From the NCBI GenBank assembly GCA_050014095.1, contig JBEKDZ010000006.1:62001-126000 (forward strand): a DNA stretch of 64,000 nt, in the 5' to 3' direction. Below the pieces are notes generated by a model. That model was not told the origin of the DNA and did no database searches. It worked only from the letters and a program-made list of their open reading frames with translations. Shown here one piece after another: positions 15,900-24,294 of this stretch. Position numbers and translations under genes: made by a program. The stretch's first letter is position 1, and the number at the start of each line of letters is the position of its first letter. The stretch comes from RBG-13-51-18 sp050014095 (GTDB lineage Bacteria; Chloroflexota; Dehalococcoidia; Dehalococcoidales; RBG-16-60-22).

Positions 15900-16391
15900 T
15901 TATTTCCCGTTGAACTTCATTACGCCCTGCACCTCTTTAACCGCCTTATCAAGCTCCTTAATCGTTCTCTTGAGCACCGGGTGGACGAAATCCGGGGCGA
16001 TTTCCGCCAGGGGGATAAGGACAAAAGACCTTTCGTGCATCTTGGGGTGGGGGACAACGAGGTTGGGGGTATTGACCACCTGGTCGCCGAAGAGGACAAT
16101 ATCGATATCAATAGTGCGGGGTTCGCCGGAGCGACTATACCGACCCATCTTAAGCTCGATGCCCTTGAGCAAAGCCAGTAGACCCTCCGGCGTAAGGCGG
16201 GTGAACACCTCGCAAGCCAGATTGAGAAAACGGGGTTGATTGACCAAACCTATCGGCTCGGTATCGTATATCGAGGAAACCTTGCCCATACGCATGCGCT
16301 CCGATATCAGCTTTAACGCCTGGTCGAGGTTCGCCTGGCGGTTACCCAGGTTCGAGCCGAGGCTAAGAAATACCGTTACTGTCTCATTCAC
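15900..16391 (-). CDS. folK: 2-amino-4-hydroxy-6-hydroxymethyldihydropteridine diphosphokinase
   Basis: 163-residue HPPK, which transfers pyrophosphate from ATP to 6-hydroxymethyl-7,8-dihydropterin. Signature regions are SLGSNLGNRQANLDQAL at the N-terminus, YDTEPIGLVNQPRFLNLACEV, and the catalytic loop RTIDIDIVLFGDQVV followed by PHPKMHERSFVLIPLAEIAP. Its start overlaps the 3' end of folP by 8 bases, indicating translational coupling in a folP-folK-(queD) group. Confidence 0.95.
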   Translation of the reverse strand: MNETVTVFLSLGSNLGNRQANLDQALKLISERMRMGKVSSIYDTEPIGLVNQPRFLNLACEVFTRLTPEGLLALLKGIELKMGRYSRSGEPRTIDIDIVLFGDQVVNTPNLVVPHPKMHERSFVLIPLAEIAPDFVHPVLKRTIKELDKAVKEVQGVMKFNGK

Positions 16392-17238
16392 CGATTGACC
16401 CCCTTCTTATTATAGCATCACTCATACGGCAGACAAGAGCGGTCTGGCGGACGTCATGGACGCGTACCATATCGGCCCCGTTAGCAATGCCGATAGCCGT
16501 CACCGCCAGATTCCCCTCCAGTCGTTTATCCGCCGGCAGGTCCAGCACCAGGCCAATCATGCTCTTGCGGGACGTACCCAGCAGGATAGGCTTACCCAGC
16601 GTTTTAAGTTCCGCCAGCCGATTTACCAGCTCCAGGTTCTGCTCTAAAGACTTGCCGAACCCGATACCGGGGTCGACGATAATATTCTCCGGCGGGACGC
16701 CTGCCTTTAAAGCGATTTTAATACCGTTTTCCAGATCGGCAAGAACCTTAGCCACGATGCCGACTTTGGGCGGGGCATCACGTTCGTTAGCCATTAAGAT
16801 GATGGGAACACCCCTCTCCGCGGCGAGGCGGGCGAGGGAGGGGTCTTGCTTAAGCCCCCAGATATCATTAATCATACTGGCGCCGGCCTCTAAAGCGCGA
16901 CTGGCAACACGGGCTTTATAGGTATCGATACTGATGGGCACGGATATTTCCTTAACGAGGCGCTCGATGGCGGGAATGACCAGCTTAAGTTCTTCTTCGA
17001 CATCACTGATAGACATGGGTTTGGTGCCGGGGCGGGTGGACTCGCCACCGACATCGATAATATCCGCCCCTTCGTCGACCATGCGCTGCGCCTGGTCAAC
17101 CGTCCGCTCGATATCGTCCCCAAGGCCGTCGCCGGAAAAGGAGTCCGGCGAAAGGTTAACGACACCCATGATATAGGTCTTTTCGCCCCAGCGGAACTCG
17201 ACACCGCCGCACTTAGTGGGAGTTAACGTAGTTTTCAT
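16384..17238 (-). CDS. folP: Dihydropteroate synthase
   Basis: 284-residue TIM-barrel enzyme that joins 6-hydroxymethyldihydropterin diphosphate to p-aminobenzoate. Both family signatures are present: IMGVVNLSPDSFSGDG near residue 24 and DEGADIIDVGGESTRPG near residue 56. The later loops DPGIGFGKSLEQNLELVNRL and LLGTSRKSMIG, and the final VRVHDVRQT strand, are intact. It leads the folate gene group on the minus strand, diverging from the molybdopterin protein gene. Confidence 0.96.
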   Translation of the reverse strand: MKTTLTPTKCGGVEFRWGEKTYIMGVVNLSPDSFSGDGLGDDIERTVDQAQRMVDEGADIIDVGGESTRPGTKPMSISDVEEELKLVIPAIERLVKEISVPISIDTYKARVASRALEAGASMINDIWGLKQDPSLARLAAERGVPIILMANERDAPPKVGIVAKVLADLENGIKIALKAGVPPENIIVDPGIGFGKSLEQNLELVNRLAELKTLGKPILLGTSRKSMIGLVLDLPADKRLEGNLAVTAIGIANGADMVRVHDVRQTALVCRMSDAIIRRGSIGE

Positions 17239-17339
17239 TTAACCCATATTGTAGCACCTTCAAGGCACGGGGGAAACTCTAAATCCTAAACGGTGGGGAG
17301 GATTCTTTATGCCAGCAAGGTGTGATATATTGAAAGTAG

Positions 17340-17942
17340 ATGGATGAGATAAAACGTATTATAAGTCCGGACACGCTAAAGCAAAACCGGGTGCCGCCGG
17401 GGCAGCGGCTGACCGATAAGTGGCCCGTGCTGCATCACGGCAGCGTACCCAAAATCGACGTCAAGAAGTGGACGTTTAAAATAACCGGGCTTGTGGAAAA
17501 AGAGGTAACGCTCACCTACGAAGATTTCATATCACTGCCGCGGGTGGAGGTATTTTCCGATATCCACTGCGTGACCACATGGTCGAAGCTGAACAATCTA
17601 TGGGAGGGCGTGAGCGCCGGCGTGATAAAAGACCTGGTGCAGATAAAGGGGGAGGCGAAATACGTAATGGTGGCGGGGGAGGGAGGCTTTACGACCAACC
17701 TGCCGCTGGAGGACTTTTTCCAGGAGGATGTCCTGTTCGCGATTAAGCATGACGGGCAACCGATAACGTCGGAGCATGGGGGCCCGGTAAGGCTCGTAGT
17801 GCCGCGGCTTTATTTCTGGAAGAGCGCCAAGTGGGTGACGGGTGTAAGGTTCATGGCTAAAGACGAGCCCGGGTTCTGGGAGCGGGCGGGCTACCATATG
17901 CACGGCGACCCGTGGACGGAGGAGAGGTACGGGGGGAGGTAG
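17340..17942 (+). CDS. Sulfite oxidase-like molybdopterin-dependent oxidoreductase
   Basis: 200-residue protein consisting of a single oxidoreductase molybdopterin-binding domain. The molybdenum-ligating cysteine is in FSDIHCVTTWSKLNNLWEGV; TSEHGGPVRLVVPRLYFWKSAKWVTGVRF is the conserved C-terminal part. It matches the short cytoplasmic YuiH-type group (about 200 residues) rather than full sulfite oxidases, because the dimerisation domain and any Tat or Sec signal are missing. The electron partner and substrate are unknown. Monocistronic in appearance. Confidence 0.88.
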   Translation: MDEIKRIISPDTLKQNRVPPGQRLTDKWPVLHHGSVPKIDVKKWTFKITGLVEKEVTLTYEDFISLPRVEVFSDIHCVTTWSKLNNLWEGVSAGVIKDLVQIKGEAKYVMVAGEGGFTTNLPLEDFFQEDVLFAIKHDGQPITSEHGGPVRLVVPRLYFWKSAKWVTGVRFMAKDEPGFWERAGYHMHGDPWTEERYGGR

Positions 17943-18000
17943 GGAGGAAGCTTAAAAATCAAAATTCAAAGGTCAAAGACACAGGAAAAAAGTAAAAACA

Positions 18001-18117
18001 TTGGACTGATTCACCCTAACGGTGCTATACTGGTAAAGTACAATGTTGGGCAGCACGTCATAAAATAATACGCTAATCCACGAGGGCGCTAGCAGTAGCG
18101 TCCTTAACTTTTAAGGA
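18001..18117 (+). promoter_or_regulatory. Leader with two mutually exclusive hairpins
   Basis: Possible promoter TGGACT (18002-18007) and TATACT (18026-18031), 18-base spacer. Downstream are an 8-bp hairpin GGGCGCTA-GCAG-TAGCGTCC (18084-18103) and a 6-bp hairpin CCTTAA-CTT-TTAAGG (18102-18116). They share bases 18102-18103, and the second one buries the AAGGA ribosome site of the gene at 18126, so they could act as a translational switch. No known riboswitch class is recognised. Confidence 0.35.
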
Positions 18118-18125
18118 TAGACTGG

Positions 18126-20009
18126 ATGAAGAAGTTTTTACACGAGCTATTATTGTATTTCTGGATTCCGTTAATCGTCGCGCTAGTCTCCTATATTTCC
18201 TTCCAGCTTAACGATGTTACTCTGGGGCTAATCACGCTGGTGGCTTCAACTGCCATCTATGCCATCGCCCGACTCTATTTCATGTATAAAAAATGGTGGC
18301 TGCTGGTTCTTCTGATGGTCGTAGTTTTAGGGTCGGTGGGTATCTATTTCTTAAAGGCGCCGGCCTTTACACTTACCATTAATGAACAAAAAATAACAAG
18401 TACCACCCTAAACCTGTCCGAAGGCACGATAACCATAATGCCCGCGCCTCAAGGCAACGGAGAATACACTAAGAATACCGTCGTCACTCTTTCCGCCGAG
18501 CCTGCGTCCGGCTACGATTGGATAGGCTGGTCGGGCACCAATAACGATAACGTTAATCCCACCACTGTAACGATGAGTGATGACAAAGCAGTCAAAGCTA
18601 ACTTCGAGGCGCGTTACTCACTGATAATCAATAATCAGCAGGTTATCGGGTCGGTCGTAAGTTTCACCGAAGGGTCGGTAACCGTTGACCCACCTCCTTC
18701 TAATGCCGATGGGAAATACTCTCGTGGCACAACAGTTCACCTGACCGTCCATGCCAATACTGGTTACGATTGGCAAAGCTGGACCGGCACCGATAATGAT
18801 ACTGCCAACCCTACTACGGTAACGATGAACAGCGGCAAACAAATTACACTTGCTTTCTCGGGACGTTTCGGACTCACCATCAATGGCGAGACAGTAACCA
18901 ACAATGTAGTAATCTTACCAGAAGGTTCCATATCAGTCGCCCCGGCACCCGATGCTGACGGAACATATGCCAATGGAACCGAGGTAACGCTAAAAGCCAA
19001 CCCGAGCCAGGGATATGGCTGGCAAAGCTGGTCAGGGACCAGTAGCGATACATCAAATCCGACCGCGGTAACTCTAAGCAGCGATAAACATGTAATGATA
19101 CACTGGGAACAGCGTTACATGGCGATTATCAACAGTCAACCGTTGTTACACTCCAGCATTAGCTTGACCGGTGGGATAGTGACTGTAAACCCCGCGCCCG
19201 GGAGCGATGGCTCTTATGCCAAGAATGCCAAGGTCGTGTTCACCGCGACGCCGGCGGCGGGCTATCGTTTTGACCACTGGGGCGGGGATACCAGCGGTAC
19301 CACAAACTCTATCATCGTTACGTTTAGCAGCGATAAGAGCATCGCCGTCGTGTTCGTCAAGACATATAATCTGGTCGCGGTAGCAAGTCCCGGTCAAGGC
19401 GGCTCGATATCTAACGGCAGCGGCACTTTCGATGAGGGCACGACGATTACCCTGACCGCCACTCCAGCGGTAGGCTATCGTTTCGACCACTGGGAAGGAA
19501 ACGCATCCGGCAAGACCCCTTCGATAAGTATGATGATGAATGCTGATAAAGCCGTCGTCGCTGTATTCATTAAAACCTACACACTAACTGTAACAGTAAA
19601 TCCAGCAGTAGGCGGCTCGGTTTCTAATACGGGTGGTACCTATGACGCGGGCTCTAATGTAACCCTGACTGCTACGCCAGCGCTGGGCTATCGCTTCGAC
19701 CGGTGGGAAGGCGCGGCAACCGGCAATGCTACCTCCGTATCTGTTACCATGGATACCGATAAGAGCGTCACCGCCGTATTCATTAAAAAATATACTCTAA
19801 CCGTTACGATAAATCCGGCCGAAGGTGGCTCGATATCCACCGTGAATAGCACCTATGACGCAGGTGCCGAGGTAACTGTTACCGCCACGCCGGCAACGGG
19901 CTACGTTTTCGACCATTGGGAGGGCGATGTCACCAGTACCGACGCCACCATCACCATTACCATGGACAGCGATAGGGATATCACGGCAGTGTTCATCCCC
20001 TCGGCATAA
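18126..20009 (+). CDS. Membrane-anchored protein with seven InlB-type B-repeats
   Basis: 627 residues. Three hydrophobic segments open the protein (about 8-25, 32-50 and 56-76), followed by seven tandem repeats of roughly 75 residues. Each has a beta-rich start (TLTVTVNPAVGGSVS), a Y/F-DxG turn, a TLTATPAxGYRFDxWxG core and a DKSVTAVF end, the pattern of Listeria InlB B-repeats. The first four repeats are diverged (INxQxxxx start); the last three are close copies, suggesting recent duplication. The repeats probably face the outside, anchored by the N-terminal helices, with an adhesive or structural role; this is inference. Start chosen from AAGGA 8 bases upstream. Confidence 0.85.
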   Translation: MKKFLHELLLYFWIPLIVALVSYISFQLNDVTLGLITLVASTAIYAIARLYFMYKKWWLLVLLMVVVLGSVGIYFLKAPAFTLTINEQKITSTTLNLSEGTITIMPAPQGNGEYTKNTVVTLSAEPASGYDWIGWSGTNNDNVNPTTVTMSDDKAVKANFEARYSLIINNQQVIGSVVSFTEGSVTVDPPPSNADGKYSRGTTVHLTVHANTGYDWQSWTGTDNDTANPTTVTMNSGKQITLAFSGRFGLTINGETVTNNVVILPEGSISVAPAPDADGTYANGTEVTLKANPSQGYGWQSWSGTSSDTSNPTAVTLSSDKHVMIHWEQRYMAIINSQPLLHSSISLTGGIVTVNPAPGSDGSYAKNAKVVFTATPAAGYRFDHWGGDTSGTTNSIIVTFSSDKSIAVVFVKTYNLVAVASPGQGGSISNGSGTFDEGTTITLTATPAVGYRFDHWEGNASGKTPSISMMMNADKAVVAVFIKTYTLTVTVNPAVGGSVSNTGGTYDAGSNVTLTATPALGYRFDRWEGAATGNATSVSVTMDTDKSVTAVFIKKYTLTVTINPAEGGSISTVNSTYDAGAEVTVTATPATGYVFDHWEGDVTSTDATITITMDSDRDITAVFIPSA

Positions 20010-20108
20010 GCAAAACAATACGCTAACACCTAATCGCTCGCTTCCCGTCCTGGCAAGATGAAAGGCAAGTGATTTTGCTATTTGCCCATCCAACATCGAA
20101 GGCAGAAC

Positions 20109-20226
20109 AACCTCACCCCCTTTATCCCTTCAGGGAGAACCTTCAGGGTGAACCCCCTCTCCGCCAGCGGAGAGGGGGGAATTTTAGGAAGAGGGGTCTG
20201 CACCCCTCTTTGACGCCCCGTTCAGG
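20109..20226. repeat. Palindromic GC-rich intergenic repeat
   Basis: Parts: CCCTTCAGGGAGAACCTTCAGGG words, CCCCCTCTCC-GCCAGC-GGAGAGGGGG hairpin, then GAGGGGTCTGCACCCCTCTTTGACGCCCCG. The last part is the uninterrupted version of the sequence found broken by another repeat at 7440-7493. It accounts for most of the 300-base gap between the InlB-repeat gene and the carboxyltransferase; nothing else is seen there. Confidence 0.65.
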
Positions 20227-20316
20227 TAGTCATAAAATACAATATATATTTGCCCGTGAATAAGTGTTGTGATATCATTTACTTGTTTTCAAGCTGTAGC
20301 TGTGAGGTGAAATAAC

Positions 20317-21861
20317 TTGAGAGACGAAAACGAAAAACTAAGTAAGCTGGAGGCGGAGCTTAAGGCAGGGGGCGGGGAAAAGAACATCCAGAAGCAGCAC
20401 GAGTCCGGCAAGCTGACGGCGCGTGAGAGGCTGGACCTGTTCTTTGACCAGGGGACATTCCAGGAGACCGACCTGTTCGTGCAGCATCGCTCCAGCAATT
20501 TCGGGCTGGACAAAGTATCCATACCGGCGGACGGGGTTATCACGGGCTTCGGTAAGGTAAACGGGCGAACCGTTTGTGCCTACGCCCAGGACTTTACGGC
20601 ACGGGGAGGGACATTGGGGGAAATGCACGCCAGGAAAATTTGCCGCATCATGGACCTGGCGATGAAGATGAAAGCGCCGATGGTGGGGTTCATCGATAGC
20701 GGGGGAGCGCGCATCCAGGAGGGCATCAACGCCCTCGACGGGTACAGCAATATCTTCTACCGCAACTCCTGCGCCTCCGGGGTCATCCCACAGATATCCG
20801 CCATCATGGGGCCGGCGGCGGGGGGTGCGGTGTATTCTCCGGCGATGACGGACTTCGTTTTCATGGTAAAGAAGACAAGCTATATGTTCATCACAGGGCC
20901 GGCGGTGGTTAAAAGCGTCACCAGCGAGGAGATAAGCAACGAGGAACTGGGTGGGGCCTTAACCCACAGTACCAAGAGCGGCGTGACACAGTTCGCCTGC
21001 GACAACGACCAGCAGGCAATCGAGGAAATCAAGAAGCTGCTAAGCTATCTGCCTTCTAACAATGAGGAAAAACCACCTTACGTTCCGACTAAAGATTCCC
21101 CCGACCGCTCGGATAAGGTTTTGGATAGTATTTTGCCGGAAAACTCGAACAAGACCTATAACATGAAGGACGTTATCAAAGCCATCGTGGACGACGGGGA
21201 GTTTTTAGAACCGTCGCGGCAGTGGGCGCAGAATATGATAACCGCCTTCGCGCGGATGAACGGTCAGGTCATTGGCATCATCGCCAACCAGCCGAGTCAT
21301 CTCGCCGGCTGCCTCGATATTAACGCCTCGGACAAAGCGACGCGGTTCATCAGATTCTGCGATGCCTTCAATATCCCTTTGCTCACCATCGCGGACGTGC
21401 CCGGGTTTTTACCCGGCAGCCACCAAGAGTGGGGCGGCATTATCCGGCACGGCGCCAAGCTGCTGTGGTGCTACGCCGAGGCTACCGTGCCCAAGATAAC
21501 GCTGATTACGCGCAAGGCTTACGGCGGGGCATATATCGCCATGTGCAGTCAGGGTCTGGGGGCGGACTATACACTAGCCTGGCCGCAGGCGGAGATAGCA
21601 GTGATGGGGGCGGAGGCAGCAACCCCTATTATCTTTAAGGGAGAGATAGACAAGGCGGAAGATAAAGAAGCCAAAGAGCAGGAAATTATTAAAGAGTACC
21701 GCGAGCTGCTTTATAATCCTTACGTGGCGGCGAAGATGGGGTACATTAACGCGGTCATCCAGCAGAGCGAAACGCGGGCGAAGATTATCGCAGCGCTGGA
21801 TGCTTTAAAAGACAAGAAAGAGAGCCGACCTTACAAAAAGCACGGCAACATACCGATGTAG
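20317..21861 (+). CDS. Acyl-CoA carboxylase carboxyltransferase subunit (propionyl/methylmalonyl-CoA type)
   Basis: 514-residue biotin-dependent carboxyltransferase of the AccD/PccB/MmdA family, moving carboxyl groups between biotin and an acyl-CoA such as propionyl-CoA. Both crotonase-like halves are present: FIDSGGARIQEGINALDGY and IMGPAAGGAVYSPAMTDF in the first, DVPGFLPGSHQEWGGIIRHGAKLL and KAYGGAYIAMCSQGLGADYTLAWPQAEIAVMG in the second. The start is TTG with GAGGTGA upstream. No biotin carboxylase, biotin carrier or decarboxylase membrane subunit is adjacent, so it may serve propionyl-CoA carboxylase or methylmalonyl-CoA decarboxylase; the choice cannot be made from this gene alone. Confidence 0.92.
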   Translation: MRDENEKLSKLEAELKAGGGEKNIQKQHESGKLTARERLDLFFDQGTFQETDLFVQHRSSNFGLDKVSIPADGVITGFGKVNGRTVCAYAQDFTARGGTLGEMHARKICRIMDLAMKMKAPMVGFIDSGGARIQEGINALDGYSNIFYRNSCASGVIPQISAIMGPAAGGAVYSPAMTDFVFMVKKTSYMFITGPAVVKSVTSEEISNEELGGALTHSTKSGVTQFACDNDQQAIEEIKKLLSYLPSNNEEKPPYVPTKDSPDRSDKVLDSILPENSNKTYNMKDVIKAIVDDGEFLEPSRQWAQNMITAFARMNGQVIGIIANQPSHLAGCLDINASDKATRFIRFCDAFNIPLLTIADVPGFLPGSHQEWGGIIRHGAKLLWCYAEATVPKITLITRKAYGGAYIAMCSQGLGADYTLAWPQAEIAVMGAEAATPIIFKGEIDKAEDKEAKEQEIIKEYRELLYNPYVAAKMGYINAVIQQSETRAKIIAALDALKDKKESRPYKKHGNIPM

Positions 21862-21868
21862 AAGGATT

Positions 21869-21985
21869 TTTCATTCCTCTCCCTTGATGGGAGAGGTCAG
21901 GTGAGGGTGAAATCTTTATTTTAGAAAATGTCCCCCCTCACCTTAATCCTCTCCCGCGGTGGGGAGAGGAGATTTGAAGGAACTT
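21869..21985. repeat. Palindromic GC-rich intergenic repeat
   Basis: Two inverted repeats, CCTCTCCC-TTGAT-GGGAGAGG (21876-21897) and CCTCTCCC-GCGGT-GGGGAGAGG (21951-21971), with complementary CAGGTGAGGGTGA and CCCCTCACCTTA words between them, so the whole can also fold as one long hairpin. Lies between the carboxyltransferase and GNAT genes. Confidence 0.6.
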
Positions 21986-22005
21986 AAAACGGGACTTAGT
22001 TAAAC

Positions 22006-22488
22006 ATGCTTATCAGGGCATTAACCGAAAAAGACATACCGGCGTGGCTGGCACTGGCACACGAAGGCGATGATATCGTAAGTGGGATGGTCCCAGATAT
22101 TGCCACGTTTTATAAAGGCTTTGATGAATACATGAAATCCAAGATAAAGCAGCAAGAGGCTTTCATGGTAGTGGATAAAACTACTGATAAATGTCTGGGA
22201 ATAGTCGCTTTTTCTAAAAAGCATAACCGGATTACATTTTTAGGAGTCATTATAAAAGCCGATTACAATAAAGTGGGCAGAGAGCTTATGAAAGTCGCCC
22301 TGAACCAGATGGATATAACTAAAGAAATAACGGCGAATATATTTAAGTCCAACGCTGAAATGATGAGAAAGGAGCGCTCTCTGCTCGAGGATTTTGGATT
22401 CACCAGGACAGATAATACAATACTAGAGGCTGGAGCTCCCGCCTACCAGATGAAGAGGCCTCCCAGAAAGATGGTGAGCGTCGGATAA
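22006..22488 (+). CDS. GNAT-family N-acetyltransferase
   Basis: 160-residue protein with the GNAT outline: N-terminal RALTEKDIPAWLAL, central strand CLGIVAFSKKHNRITFLGVI, and a C-terminal half LLEDFGFTRTDNTILEAGAPAYQMKRPP. The acetyl-CoA-binding R/Q-x-x-G-x-G/A loop is poorly conserved (ADYNKVGRELMKVAL), so substrate and even activity are uncertain. Its stop codon overlaps the start of the downstream aconitase-like gene (22488), implying translational coupling. More AT-rich than that neighbour. Confidence 0.7.
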   Translation: MLIRALTEKDIPAWLALAHEGDDIVSGMVPDIATFYKGFDEYMKSKIKQQEAFMVVDKTTDKCLGIVAFSKKHNRITFLGVIIKADYNKVGRELMKVALNQMDITKEITANIFKSNAEMMRKERSLLEDFGFTRTDNTILEAGAPAYQMKRPPRKMVSVG

Positions 22489-23741
22489 TGGGCAAGACAT
22501 TGGCGGAAAAGATATTAAGTGAAAAGAGTGGTACGGACGCTAAAGCCGGGGATATCGTCATCGCTAAGGTAGACCTGGCTTTTGTGCAGGATACCACGGG
22601 CCCACTGACCATCCGGCAGTTCCAGAGCAGCGGTATGGGTAAGCTGGCGGACGCTAAAAGGACGGTGCTGTTCATCGACCACGCGGCGCCGAGTCCCAAC
22701 GCCAACCTCTCTAACGACCATATTCTGCTGCGGGACTTTTCGCGGCAGAGCGGGTGCATTTTATCCGAAGCTGGCGACGGCATCTGTCACCAAATAATCC
22801 AGGAGGCTTACGCGCGGCCGGGGGACGTAGTGGTGGGGGCGGACTCGCATACGGTTACGGCGGGGGGATTGGGAGCTTTCGCTACCGGCATGGGGTCCAG
22901 TGACGTGGCAGTGGCGATGGGACTAGGCAAGAATTGGTTCCGCGTGCCGGAATCCTTCAAGATAGAAGTGAACGGGGATTTCCAGAAAGGCGTCAGCGCT
23001 AAAGACCTCATCCTGCATTTAATCGGCATGATAGGGGCGGACGGCGCGACATATAAGTCTTTGGAGTTTCACGGCAGTACTATTAAAAAGATGAGCATGA
23101 GCGGGCGTTTCACCATCGCCAACATGGCGGTGGAGGCAGGGGCGAAGGTGGGGCTTTTCGCCGCCGATGAGACGACCAAGAAGTTTTTAGAGGCAGAGGG
23201 GCGGGGCAAAGACTTTAAGCCCCTGGCAGCCGACTCCGACGCCGTCTATGAAAAAACGATAAAAATCGACGCCACTAAATTAGAGCCGACGGTATCAAAA
23301 CCGCACACGGTGGATAACACGGCTTTGGCTAAAGACCTCAAAGGCATAAAAATACAACAGGTGGTCATCGGCACCTGCACGAACGGCCGAGTGGAAGACC
23401 TGGCTATCGCCGCAAGCATTTTAAAAGGCAAAAAACCGGCCAAAAACGTTAGACTAATTATCGCACCGGCGTCGCGGAAAGTACTGCTGGAGGCGATTGA
23501 GAAGAGCTATATCAAAACACTGGTAGAATCGGGGGGTATCGTCCTGCCGCCCGGCTGCGGTCCTTGCCTCGGCTTGCACCAGGGGGCGCTAGGCGATGGG
23601 GAAGCGTGCCTTTCTACCGCCAACCGCAACTTCGAGGGGAGAATGGGTAATCCTAAAAGCTTTATCTACCTGGGCAGTCCTGCCACGGCGGCGGCATCGG
23701 CGTTTAAGGGCGAGATAACCGACCCCAGGGAGGTGATGTAA
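22488..23741 (+). CDS. Aconitase/3-isopropylmalate dehydratase large subunit family protein
   Basis: 417-residue large subunit of the LeuC/homoaconitase type [4Fe-4S] hydro-lyases. The three cluster cysteines are in VVIGTCTNGRVEDL and LPPGCGPCLGLHQG. GADSHTVTAGGLGAFATGMGSSDVA is the strongly conserved dehydratase loop, and FIDHAAPSPNANLSNDH is the substrate-side segment. The small subunit begins immediately after the stop codon (23742). Because an isocitrate/isopropylmalate dehydrogenase follows in the same direction at 26011 with no leuA or leuB partner here, a citrate-to-isocitrate (aconitase) role in the TCA cycle is as likely as leucine synthesis. The two cannot be told apart by eye. Confidence 0.92.
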   Translation: MGKTLAEKILSEKSGTDAKAGDIVIAKVDLAFVQDTTGPLTIRQFQSSGMGKLADAKRTVLFIDHAAPSPNANLSNDHILLRDFSRQSGCILSEAGDGICHQIIQEAYARPGDVVVGADSHTVTAGGLGAFATGMGSSDVAVAMGLGKNWFRVPESFKIEVNGDFQKGVSAKDLILHLIGMIGADGATYKSLEFHGSTIKKMSMSGRFTIANMAVEAGAKVGLFAADETTKKFLEAEGRGKDFKPLAADSDAVYEKTIKIDATKLEPTVSKPHTVDNTALAKDLKGIKIQQVVIGTCTNGRVEDLAIAASILKGKKPAKNVRLIIAPASRKVLLEAIEKSYIKTLVESGGIVLPPGCGPCLGLHQGALGDGEACLSTANRNFEGRMGNPKSFIYLGSPATAAASAFKGEITDPREVM

Positions 23742-24236
23742 ATGCTGACGGGCAAGGCGCACAAGTTCGGCAATAGCATTTCCACCGACCATATTATTCC
23801 GGGGCGATACGCCCATCTACGCAGCAATTTGCCCGAGCTTGCCAAGCACGTTTTAGAGGACGCCGACGTGAATTTCGTGAAAAAGGTTAAGCCGGGGGAC
23901 TTCGTGGTCGCAGGCAACAACTTTGGATTGGGGTCGAGCCGGGAGCACGCGCCGCTGGTCATCAAGATGGCGGGCGTAAGCGCTATACTGGCGAAAAGCG
24001 TGGCGCGGATATTCTTCCGGAATGCCATTAATTTAGGTCTGCCCGTTTTAATCTGCGACACGGACAAAATCAATGACGGCGATACATTAGAAATAGACCT
24101 CACAGCAGGAACGGTAAAAGACAAGACCAACGGTAATACGCTGACCTTCGGGAAGATACCGGAGGTGATGTTAAAGATACTCAATGAGGGCGGGCTGATA
24201 CCATATATCCAGAAGCACGGGGACATTACGGTTTAG
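23742..24236 (+). CDS. Aconitase/3-isopropylmalate dehydratase small subunit family protein
   Basis: 164-residue swivel subunit (LeuD/homoaconitase small subunit type) that pairs with the upstream large subunit. Key segments are ISTDHIIPGRYAHLR near the N-terminus, AGNNFGLGSSREHAPLVIK (substrate carboxylate binding) and the ARIFFRNAINLGLPVLIC strand. Its ATG directly follows the large-subunit stop codon. The next gene of the expected cluster, the dehydrogenase, is displaced about 1.8 kb by an AT-rich three-gene insert. Confidence 0.93.
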   Translation: MLTGKAHKFGNSISTDHIIPGRYAHLRSNLPELAKHVLEDADVNFVKKVKPGDFVVAGNNFGLGSSREHAPLVIKMAGVSAILAKSVARIFFRNAINLGLPVLICDTDKINDGDTLEIDLTAGTVKDKTNGNTLTFGKIPEVMLKILNEGGLIPYIQKHGDITV

Positions 24237-24294
24237 CGACTAATTGAACATAAAGGGGAAACATTGTTTAAAGTATTAATAGGAGGTTTGATAT

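Noticed and set aside
11749..17238. A 7-deazaguanine DNA modification (dpd-type) system formed by the DGQHR cassette with queD
   Set aside because: No DpdA/TGT-like, queC, queE or folE gene is present; the radical SAM protein is not QueE-like; queD has host-like GC, lies on the other strand and sits with folK/folP.
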